A stretch of DNA of 64,000 bases from Saccoglossus kowalevskii (lineage: Eukaryota; Hemichordata; Enteropneusta; Harrimaniidae). The notes beneath the pieces are model-generated. The model did no database searches, was not told the DNA's origin, and saw only the letters and a list, made by a program, of their open reading frames with translations. Shown here piece by piece: positions 13,891 to 25,504 of this stretch. A program made the translations under genes and the position numbers. Location of the stretch: positions 205,310 to 269,309 of the forward strand of contig NW_003105106.1 of NCBI RefSeq assembly GCF_000003605.2, in the 5' to 3' direction. Every line of letters begins with the position of its first letter. The first letter of the stretch is position 1.

Positions 13891-16800
13891 TTACACGAGC
13901 TGCGTTTTTTTACCGATTTTTATTTGCGATACTAGATGCGCCGAATCCATTATACTCACTGGAATTGGTGTTCCCATATGGGCATGCCTTGGTTTTATGA
14001 TGATTCCCTGTGTGAATAATTATGACTGGCCTTTCAAACTTTGGATTGTTATCTTGTTCACTTTGATCTTGTTTGATAATACGTGTCGTTACTCGCGTTC
14101 TTGTCAGCTTGACTCACTTTCTGTTAAGATGGGGGTTGGTCAAATTGTAGTCAGTTCTTAATAATTACATTTATACGAGTTTCGGATTCGTTAGGGACCC
14201 CATTATTGTTTTTGAAATGACGTGATGTCTTTGATCTGATTTTATGACAGCATTACCCATTCATTTTTTTTTATTCATATAAGTATGTGATGACTGTGTC
14301 AAATAACAGTCGAAATAAATACTTGACTTCTCCCCAAAACAATTATTTCGATTGGTTTACTTAGTCCCATTTGATATTTCTTTAATACATTGTGCATTGC
14401 TCTGTATTGCATGGGCAATGCCAGCTAGTGTCCGCCAAGTTTTAATTTAATTTCAATCTATCCGATTTCTTGTGTATTTTAGTTGTATCGTTTTCGTCTT
14501 AGTTTTTTGACGGTTACTTTATGAGATACCAATAACGTCCGCTGTTTTTTGTATTGCCCGGTTAATTTTCTTGGGTTTGTTAGTTGGTTCGGCGATGTGG
14601 CTAGTAGTCTATCAGTAAAAGCACGCAGCTTAATATCATTCATAATGCATATTCAGTATCCTTATCAGTTATTGAATCATTGGTATTCCAAATATGATGT
14701 TCTATGTACCTACCGTTTAGGTTCATTATTTAAACATATCTTAAATATTTGTTTAATTGTGTCATTTGGCATTCCTTGTGGACTGACAATTATTCTGTAC
14801 AATCAGCCGTTGAATTGACATGTTATAATCATTGTAAACATGATTCTAACAACACACTGTGTTTTCTGGCACTAACTTGATAGTATTACTCATAGAATAA
14901 GTAATGTCATTGCTTGAAGAGAACAGTAATTTTTTATGACCAAGGTTACAAAATGTTTAATTCAGACAGCGTTCAATAAATCGGCAATGCAGTGAGGGTC
15001 TCAGGAACTTGGTAGATGTTGGACCATTATAAACCAACATTTTGGGATGTTGGGCGTTTGGATATTGTGACATGACAGTGGGAAACTATTGTTGACAGTG
15101 CTCAAATGTTATTACGCAAAAGGAGGGTGATATAAATCAAACACAAATTTCACAGAGAGATTTGGTTAACTATTTATTTTCGTAGTCTGTCATTCAAAAT
15201 AGTACAAATATATTGTTATGCCTGTTGACTCCGTGGTGGCTTTACAGTGTTGTATTGATATATATTTGTATGATGAGTAGAAACTATCGCTCTCAAAGGA
15301 CGATGAAATGGATGTAACAAAGCTAAAAATGGAGTGTTGGGAAAGGAATTAGAATTGTAAACCCACAGGATTAACTTCATCGTACGGAAACGCGTGCTAT
15401 GAAGTGGTGGACAATTTAGCTGTACAACCATAGAAGGCGATGTTTTCAATTTTATGGGTCAGATGTGCGAGACTCTTTAGCAATATGTCCAGTTCAAGCA
15501 GGGAGAGTTCAACTAACGTTCTGTATGTAATTCATTGGAAAATAGAAAATAACATTCGAAGATACGTTCACGACTAGTCATTGTCGACACAATCAGTTTC
15601 CGGCCAACATGTAAAAGTCGTTATTTCAATAACCCTCGGGAGTATCACTTATTCAATATTAATAAGACGATGTCCGTTTTGGAATTTGATAAAAGCATCG
15701 ATCTTGGTACACACCGTCGAGTACATATTAAAAATTCATGCACAAATAATACAGTAAGAAAAATCACCTAAATTAAAATGTATAATTGTTTTTTGATTGT
15801 CAAAATGTATCTACATGGTTACATGATTACCGCTAACTTTTGTTGGCTCAATGATTCGCTCTGACTGAGTTGCTAACACTTAACGGTTATAATTTCACCT
15901 TGACACTCTTTTTTTATAGATAATTACGATCCATTCAATGTTTTTTGGACAACGAAACCTATAAAAACACGTCTTTCATGGAGATACGCATTTTCCTTAT
16001 TTATCCAAATCCAAAACAGTACTCGCTCTCTAGAAAGTAATTTGTATAGTTTTCCCCAAATTCAATTCGAAAAAAAACCGCTCACTTTATATTGTGACCA
16101 AATATTGTACAAATAAAAAGAACGGTCAATATAAGCCCAAAAATAATTTTATGAACTTCATAATAAGGCGCGTCACCGTACCATTTTACATCTTAGGGCT
16201 AGAAACGCCACCAACTACCATCGGTTTTTACAGTAATTGATGCTGTGCTTTCAGTAAATGTGTACTGCATGTGTATCATCCACATGTTTTAAAATAAAAA
16301 ACACGACACGAATGACGTTTGGTTGTTTTTTTCAAAAAACAAGGCTGAAGAAACCTCACATCATATGTGACATAAAAGGGATATTCCAAAAAATAGGGGT
16401 AGTATTACATGTAAATAGTCACGTACATATATGCAAGATAATATAATTAATATTGTTACGCTTTCATTCGGTTACATGGGATGTACATTGAAAATGACCT
16501 ACGACGTACACTATTCTGGGGAATGTCATATAAAATTATCAAACTTAATTAATAAAATTACTCTCTCTCTCTCTGTTACATCAGCAATATTGTCTGCTAA
16601 TTAGATAACAAAAAATCTTTGCATTGGAAGGCTCGATTTGGTCTTTGTGAGAAATTGTTGGTGTAACAACCACTTGAAATAAACACAATAAATAAATTAC
16701 ACGTTTCAGATAAAATATAAAGAGAAGATACGTCAGTGTTGCTAATATTTGGATAGTGGTATTCCGAGAAATATGTTCAGATTTGTGGTTTTCAAATTGA

Positions 16801-19800
16801 TTTACAAGGAATGTAAAGACTGTCCATCTATGGCACGCAAGGTATATATCGGTGTATGTGTTTATAAACTGTTTATGATGCCGAACTATTAAGGAATAGT
16901 CACAGAACACCACGGAATAAAAAAGTGTATTATAAACAAAGTTTCGTGGCAGAATGATCATAAATAATATCATATCACGATTGTATTTCGCACCAATTAA
17001 TGGGTAATACGTGATGTAATTCTGTATACATTTTCACGGCGCCTTCATTAACACCGATTAGTCTTCTCGATGTTCTCTAGTTGTAGTTAATTAGGAAATT
17101 GAAATCGGTTGACTTATCGTTGTGACTTATTTATTGTACCTTTACTTAATTCATAAATTACAATTTCTCGCTTTATCGTGCTTTATCGTGAGAAACTAGC
17201 ACGAGTCTATGTCATGTAGACATGTTTGTATTCAGACTGTGCGATCATGAGTAAGATCGACGGAGAATTTGCTTGGTCAATCCGTACACTGTGTGGGCTT
17301 TAAATATTTAAATTGTTGCACCCAAAATCCGGAGTAACCCCTTACAGTCGAACAATATCCTACTTTCGCGCGTTATACGGCTCAGTATTTCATTAAATGT
17401 AATTAGATCACGTATTGTATAAAGGCGGTATAAAGTATTCGAATATTAAGTGTTATCCGTGTATCGTGTATCAACCCGGGAAATTGTTCACGATGACAGT
17501 TGAAAATGTCTAACCTAGCACGGAAAGTTATAGGACGGAATGCATATACTCGTCCAGCAGATGCGATTATGTAGCGCAATTACCTAGATGAAAATAAAGA
17601 CTGTAGTTAGATATAGACTTCTCGATGATTTACAATTCGCATTCGAATCCGGGCATCCTGACATAAACACCGATTTTACGTGTTCAGTGTTGCTGTCCTG
17701 AAATAAACTGATATGAATTTGTATATGCTCAATAACTATTATATCACCGGTACATAAACATCCTACACTTCCTATACAATAACTTGTTTTTACAACACTT
17801 CACAGAATTGAGTTTTTTTGCCAAGGGTTTTTGACTTTGACTAATATGAGCAGCGCTTTTCGATTGTTGCGTCTTGAACAACGCTTTTGTCAACTTTGTC
17901 AACTCGCAAGATTATTGTCAACAACACGTGCCAAAGTGCCAAAGTAGCCAAAGATTCAATGTTATGAAGCAACACCAGGGGGGCAGTTAAATATTACTAA
18001 TAATAACATGTTATTTCAACACAAGTCAATTATTATCGTATTACATGCCCTGACGAATGTTAATATCTGTTCCGCGAAATAAAACACGATATGATTACTA
18101 CATTATACACACTTCACATATTTTAAATCATGTTTCATTATAATTGAAATAAATTATTATCAATATTACCATGGTAGCAAAATATTAAACGCGGTTTGAA
18201 TGAACTGATTTTGTAATTATGACAACGTAACGTCGTCAGGCCATTTGACTAGATGATATTGCATAATATTATAATTTGAACTGTGTTATTTGTGTGTTTA
18301 TATGGTACTCCACGTGAACATATAAATCATACACCGTGAAAATATTGTTCACGCAACACTGGTGTTTTCTATATTTCTACCATCTCTGAGCTATTTTCGT
18401 TCTGTACTGTAGAAACTGTGTGGTGTTTGCGATTTATTATTGACACCGATCAAATACAAGTAACAACACTGACGCCTGGTCGTGCTGCCTGGTCTGCCGA
18501 ATTTTATACATCTTTACCCGGTCGAGGTCCCTTAAGATGTAATGATCGATTTTCCAGAACACCAAGCCCTTAATATTCGTGTCTCATAAATGCCGATGTC
18601 TCATTTCAATCAATGTCAATGTCAATTCTCATCAACACATTACCAACCCCAGCCATTGTTGCCAGATGACCCAAGTAAATGTCATGAACACACAATCCAT
18701 TTAAAGTCAGACAATTTCATTTAAAAAAATAATTGAATAAATTTTATTTCAAGTATTTCGTGGTAAAATATAGGACAAGTTAATAATATAGAAAATGCTA
18801 AATATCAAAGTTGAATTAGGAATATTACTGTAATTACTCTTTTACACTTTCGGGAAATAATGTAATTCAGTCATACGCCATACAAATGTTATACAGCTGT
18901 TAACATTTTGCACTCTCATGTCAGAAATGTGTGAGTGAGTTGTTATCATAATACTGGTAGTGGTGTAAATGTTGTACCATTTATTTCTGAGACTACTAGG
19001 ATTCTTACTGGTTAATAATCTTAGGCCAATACTGTCGTTATCACGTTTATCGTGTGTTTGAAAATGCTCTGTAATATCTTTGATTTTAAAAGGTAATAAT
19101 TAATTATCTCTCTTCGGTTGATCTACAGCTAAACTATTACATTGACTCTGCTCATCAGTCATCGTCTTGTTTGTGAACTTGAACGAAATTTCTTTTTACT
19201 TTTCCATCAGAATAGGGGTAGTTACAGGTAAGAATCAAGTGTGCTTGCATTATGGTATTATTATTAATATTTTAAGATCAAATACTTTGGTCATGGTCAT
19301 TGTCAGTTCAATATCGGAAAATTGTCATAATTAGATATTGGGACTAGTGACGATGGTTATTTTATGATTGCGGTATGTTAACATCCATTAAACACAAGAC
19401 AACGAGTGATGTCTTATTCGTAATCGTAATGGACGAATTGTATCTTGATTTTCATCATAAATAAATATTTCATCATCAATTTTAATCTTATCATATAACA
19501 ACTTCACTGCTTCATCAGCATGCTTGAATTCGACAGAACACTTTCTCGTTTTCTCATTACAAATCACGTGGCAGTGAAAGCACGATATGAAAATATATAT
19601 CTACGTGACATGACGCTTAACCCAGATCATAACATGTTGTATTCTGTATGTATCTAATCCCACGTTTAGTCATGATGCTCAATGATGGTGAATAACTACA
19701 ACGGAGGTCACATCAAATAAACTAACTCCTTCTAGAATACAAACTTAAGCAATTGGTATTGTTTTCCATTTCAAATGCACACATCTGATATATACAAATG

Positions 19801-22010
19801 AACTTACGCGTACTATTGATAACAGTAGTCTCTTTACGTGGAGAAATGTTTAAAAAGGTCGGTATATTTACATCATTATAATGTCATTTGATCAGAGGTA
19901 ATAGTAATGTACCATGTTTTGCGACCACAATACGCCTGTGGAGTCGGAACTATAATATCTTTATTCCAACTGTGCATTCCAACTGATGACATGTCTTTAC
20001 TTCTTTCTTTTCCATCAATGACCTTTAAAATCCTTCTTTATGTTGCTTTTTTGTTCGTACTAAAATATACGTAAATTATTCAATGCAAAATAACAACAAA
20101 CCGTATCGAAAGAATCATGAACAACTACAAAACGCAGTTTCAGGTAGTGTCGAATCGTTATTAATAGATGTGTTATGGCTGGCATCACCTGTAATCTTTC
20201 GAGATATTCTAAAACATTTATAATGCAATCAGGCTAACTGTGATAATTAGCGTGGAAATAATCTGTATCACTTCTTATTTCGAAGTCAAAGACTATATAA
20301 AATGCGTTGGGCGCAATGATCATGTGACGTTGGTACATATAAGGCCGCCATCATGTTTCATGATGTGTTCCTTCAGACGTTGTTATCTGTTTATTATGTA
20401 ACCGTGTACAAAATAATCACTGTGGTATTTCATGATGTCTATACAAAATAAATGAAACATAATTAAGTTAACTAAATAAGTCCCATGGGGCACGATAAAC
20501 AAACTGAAGTGATACTGAATTTAAGTACATAATGTGTACCGAATTAGATACAGGATAAATTTTATTCATGATGTCATAAATAGGGCACAGAAAATAGGTC
20601 TATCAGAATGATGATTAACTAGATACTTCACCCAAGGATGATGGTATGATACAAGATTGTAATAGTAGAATCGCGGGCGATAAATAAATAATAGATCTCG
20701 TAACAATCGTAGAAGTAAAAATCAGTTGATGGTGTGAGCCCATAATACATACTAATTATGTGGAAACGTCCTACCGATACTCAATCAATAAAGACACACA
20801 CGCATCTGGGGAAATTTAAATCTTCTGGTTTAACTTATGTATGTGCAGCGCGACAAACAGCATGAAGTCTCCAATGTATACATTTAAGCTTATGGCAGCT
20901 GTAGTCAAACATTGGAAAAATAATGGTGCTTACTGATCTCTACTCCTGCCTCTTTGTAGCCATGAATGTTGTTTCACATCATTTTCATTATTGAACTCTT
21001 TGTATCTGTACATCATTTTCTTTGGTTGTACGCTGAATTTGTAAGAACAAACTAAACTAAACTAAACTAAACTAAACTAAACTAAACTAAACTAAATTAA
21101 ACTACATTTTCATAATCAGGTTGCATCTGTATACATGGGCTCTCCCAGTCAATCACCAATATTATCAAATGTACACAATGATAGTCAAAATATAAATTAT
21201 TCCATTAGTGTGATTCAATCTTGAGGGTTTTGATTTATGCCTACAATTAATACCAGCATCTTAATAAGTCAGTATTTGAACAGTAGTCTAAGCAACACAG
21301 GCTGGACTGTGCTTGGCGTATAACCTGTTTGCTCATACGTTGTGAGCGAACTATATGTTAAACGTTGTACTTCAGCATATGAATAAGTTGAATGACCGCG
21401 TGAAAGCCATTCACGTCAGTTAAGATGAGAACAAAACCACGCAGCAATAATTATCGATGTATTACACGTATTAGTTGTCATTGTTACGAGTTGCACGTAA
21501 TGTATAGTAGTTTCAAACAATTCAAATCAACATGTCCTGCTGAGCGCTCATTCTGTGAGCAATTCGTCATCTATTCGAACATAACAACCAAATAATGTTT
21601 TCACTGCACAGCAATATTATAATACCATGGGTATCTGTACTCACTTGTGTCAACGACGACCAAATTTATCCAAATGTTAAATAACGTCACGATAATAAAT
21701 ACGAAGTGAAAAATTCTAATGGTTATTTATAAATACCGCAAATATTAATGAATACTTTTTTAATTTGTCTAATTATACTAATGCCCCGGAATTAAATTTG
21801 TTTTCTCAGCATAAAACATAATTCAATTTATTTTTAATTTTCACATGTCTGGTGTAATAATATGTCACACTTCGTAAAATATTTCTAATTTCCTTAATGT
21901 AGGAATATGTTTTTTATAGATACAATTATGCGAATTATTGCGCACACAATTTCCTCTAGTCTTGTTGTTACACATATGATAGTTATTACCCATATTCCGT
22001 TTTATCAACG
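13890..22010. repeat. Macro-tandem repeat, copy C (about 8.1 kb)
   Basis: This nearly full-length copy has single instances of the segments duplicated in copy A. Landmarks: a diverged 'attcagacagcg' block near 14961, 'tttccggcca' near 15597, 'acgtcgtca' near 18229, 'ctgagctattttcg' near 18387, 'tcacgtg' near 19566, the longest (ACTAA)n tract at 21051-21103 and 'gtgtaataatatgtcac' near 21853. It also holds a short (CT)n run near 16561. Reading frames are short and do not match those of other copies. Confidence 0.7.
21051..21103. repeat. (ACTAA)n pentanucleotide microsatellite within copy C
   Basis: About ten 'actaa' units with one interruption. The same position in copy A (near 7685) has about four and in copy B (near 12630) about five, so the tract was present in the ancestral unit and grew to different lengths in each copy. 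Confidence 0.85.
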
Positions 22011-24260
22011 CAGTCGTTTTTTACGCATTTTTAATCATGTAATGACGAACCAAATTGCAGATAACATGTTAGGCGGTATTTAGAATATATCTGGTAAAGT
22101 TTGGGGGGCTAAGCACGTCTTTTGATATATAATTTCGAGTAGAAACTCAAGACGTAGTGACAAGAGAAGTATAAGATTCGAAGTGCTTATTAAGCTAGGC
22201 TTGTTGTCAAAACTATTGTCAGTACGTATTTATATGTTTTGTTAATTTACTAGATTCATTTCACTAAGGGGACCTCATTAACTAAGGATGTTGTTCAAAT
22301 TTCCATAAAAAAGCTATTATGTCAAAGGTCAATATTTATTTTTATTTCGCCAATTAAAAAAAAAACTAATTATATGCAGACAAAAATATATTATTTTCCA
22401 ATTCCAATTATAAAAGGTGTTAATCGCTTTTTCATAAGCTTGATTCACTTTTGGTAAGATATGGGTGGTTGCTTAACCCAACTTTTGTCAGTTTTTGGTA
22501 ATATTCAATTGCAATCATTCGAGTTTTGGAACCGTTAGGTGTCGGTTATCTGATTTCATTTATGGCAGCATTGCCCATTCCATTTTATTGATTCGTATAA
22601 GTATGTGACGACAATATCGAATAGTAGTAGGGATAAATATTTGGCTTCTACCAACGACGATTATTTCGATTGCTTTACACAGTCCCATTGGATAATTCCT
22701 GAATACATTTTCCATTGCCCTGTTTTGCGTGGACAATCGCTATTATTGTCCGTCTGTATTAATATATCCGATGTTATGAGTGTTAGAGTTCTTTTGTCTT
22801 AGTTTTTTCGACGGTTGCTTTAGTAGGTACCAATACTACTGCTTTTTTATTGCCTGATAGATTGCCATGAGCCTAGCTGATAGTTGGTTCGGCGATGTGG
22901 CTAATAGTCTATCAATAAATGCATACAACTTAATATAAATGTTATTGTCAGATGTCTAATCTTTCTTTTTATCAGTTATTGGATCATTGGTATGCCATAT
23001 ATGATGGTCGATGTGCCTAATTAATTATTTATTGTCTTAAATATTTGTTAAATATTTTGTGTAATTTGCCATTGGTCAATTCAAAACAACCGAGGATGTT
23101 GACAATTATTCTGTACGATGAGCTGTAGTATTGACACGTAATAATAATTGTAGCACAACATAGTGTTTAATGGCAATGAGCGATGTCACTTCTTGAAATG
23201 AGCAATAACAATGTTTATGACTATGGCTATATTCGTTTGACTGCTCTATAAAGGTTATATGATAATCATGATTAATTCAGACAGCGTCCAATAAATCTAC
23301 GATGCAGTGCAGGTCTCAGGAGAGTGCCAGCTTGGCAGATGTTGGTCAATAGTGTGACCTTTATAAACCGACATGTTGACATTTGGAGATATTGAGCATT
23401 TGGATATTGTGACATAATGTTAAGTGTTGACCCGGTGTAGCGCATATGGCAGATGTGAAATATTTTAACATTTCTGAGAATTCTGTGGGTTACATTAAAA
23501 TCCGACCTTTTGTAAACTTCAATAATATCATCCACAAATGTTTTTTGGTACCCCCCGTATTGTTTGTGTAATGTATATGGACCACGACGAGCCTATAGTT
23601 ACGGTTTATCGAAACGTGGTTTGCTTACATTACATGCAAACACGTTGTTAAATACTTATAGAAACCCGTGGGAAACTATACTTGTTGACAGTGTCCAAAT
23701 ATCAGTACGTATAAGAAGGGTAATATAAACCCCAATTTCAAAGAGAGGTTTGGTTAACTATTTCTTTGCGTAGTCTATCACCTACAATAGTACAAGAATA
23801 TAGTCATGTTTGTTGACTCTGCTGTGACTTTACAACGGAATTATCGCCCTCAAACCTCAAAAATGTCCTTTAGAAGTAGATGTCACAATGCTAGAAATGA
23901 AAAACCGTATGGTAATGGAAACAAATTGGAATTATAAACGCTTAGGATAAACATTATCGCGCTGAAACACGTGCTCAGAAGCGGTGGACAATTTAGCTGT
24001 ACAACCAATTAGTTTCAAATTTAACGTTGGATCATCAAATTAAAATGTATAATTTGAGCTCAATTTTGCCGATCCTATTTTATGGTTCATATGTATGAGA
24101 CATTATGTTATGTTCAAGCGGGGAAAGTTCAACTTAGTGTTGAGCAAAATACTTAAACAGAAGATATTTTGAGGATATGACAAAACATCCATTTATATTT
24201 GTTGACTAGATGTGTTAAAAACTATTTGCACATTACTAAACTGTATGATAACCTGGAACG
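22010..24260. repeat. Macro-tandem repeat, copy D (truncated, about 2.2 kb)
   Basis: This copy restarts the unit: 'tttaatcatgtaat' near 22033 matches copy A near 36, and 'cgtcttttg' plus 'atataatttcgagta' match copy A near 327-350. It then carries the 'attaattcagacagcg' block at 23272. Similarity to copy A runs to 'aaactgtatgataac' (24238; copy A near 1878) and then stops. Over about 265 bp from 23270 it is roughly 90% identical to copy A by eye, and the first ~95 bp look identical. It is clearly closer to A there than to the neighbouring copy C. Confidence 0.7.
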
Positions 24261-24838
24261 TGGAAATGGCAAATCTAAAATATATCATGTTTATATGGGT
24301 TTGTCATTGTGTCAGAATCACATGGAGTTGGCGATAAAACTCGTTTCTCGACAAAATACAGTCAATCTGTAACAAACATTTCTCAACAGGGTGCAGTAAA
24401 ATTTGTGCTCGAGATAAATTAAGAATTATTTTACAATAAGTGAAGTATATCTAGAATAATATTTAACCAAAGTTACTGAAGTGAAGCACAGATACACTTT
24501 AGCACGTGGTAGATATTCTAACCATAGACTCAGAATTGTGAAAGGTAGATTCACTTATACACTGTAGATCAAAGAATATGTGAAATGATACATGTACAGT
24601 GAATGCACGAATTCTTATGGAAATTAATTTCCGTTCACTACATTTTGTGTGTGTGGTGCAAATTAATTCAAATAGTGCATCCAATAAAATACATTAGCTC
24701 TTAACACATCTACTACAAGAATGAATCGTCGAATGACCAACTTATTTGATGTCAGAAATATATATCTCCATAACTGCTATTGTTAATTAAATTATTGTCA
24801 CCGAGATGATGGTTTTTAATATTTTAATAAGATTCTAG
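24261..24838. other. Unique AT-rich spacer after the array
   Basis: This sequence no longer aligns with any copy of the macro-repeat. It carries only short reading frames with no recognisable product, and nothing else is seen here. Confidence 0.5.
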
Positions 24839-25240
24839 ACGCGGGAATACCGCAGGGTATGCACATTGCTACGCGTCGGTCGATACGATCTACGTACTCT
24901 CTTCGTGCATACTTTGCGGTATCCTCGTACACGTCGATCGATACGATCTACGTACTTCCTTCGTGCATACTTTCCGATATCCTCGTACGCGTCGGTCGAT
25001 ACGATTTCCGAGCTTCCTTCGCGCATACTTTGGGATATTCTCGTACGCGCTAGTCGATACGATCTACGTACTTCCTTCGTGCATACTTTGTGGTATCCTC
25101 GTATGCGTCGGTCGATACGATCTACGTACTTCCTTCGTGCATACTTTGCGGTATTTTCGTACGCGTCGGTCGATACGATCTACGTACTTCCTTCGTGCAT
25201 ACTTTGCGGTATCCTCGTACACGTCGGTCGACACAATCAA
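24839..25240. repeat. CpG-rich 58-bp minisatellite, about 7 copies
   Basis: The start of 'gcatactttg' recurs at 25081, 25139 and 25197, giving a 58-bp period. Each unit carries 'gtcgatacgatctacgta' and about nine CpG dinucleotides, against very few in the surrounding DNA. Because 58 is not a multiple of three and the unit has few stops, open frames appear in several phases and on both strands. These frames (up to 133 codons) are a product of the repeat, not genes. Confidence 0.9.
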
Positions 25241-25490
25241 CGTTCTCGTAATAACCTCATAGTATGAGTGAATGAGTTAACGAATTAAATGCAGTCAGTA
25301 TTATATTTCAAAATTTCATATATGATCATTGGCTCTGGTGCCGGAGTGCGTTCAATCAAGCACAAAGAAGTGAGTTAATCCTGTTTCAATGTCATGATTT
25401 ATCTGACCTCCGCCTTAATTGGCGTAATATTCAACTATATTTGACAAAGGTATAGATAAGCCTATTTGATATCAGGATCCAGATAAATCG

Positions 25491-25504
25491 GCTGCCATGG
25501 CAAC
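25491..25504. promoter_or_regulatory. RFX-type X-box-like site
   Basis: The 14-mer GCTGCCATGGCAAC differs by one base from the symmetric RFX X-box GTTGCCATGGCAAC. In animals such sites mark promoters of ciliary genes. A pyrimidine-rich run (25509-25528) follows it. No gene was found immediately beside it, so its role is unproven. Confidence 0.35.

Noticed and set aside
16581-16973. 130-codon minus-strand frame in copy C
   Set aside because: It is not kept in the equivalent parts of copies A and B and starts in AT-rich repeat sequence.
24835-25267. Overlapping open frames of 60-133 codons on both strands
   Set aside because: They are produced by the 58-bp CpG-rich repeat, whose unit has few stops in any phase.
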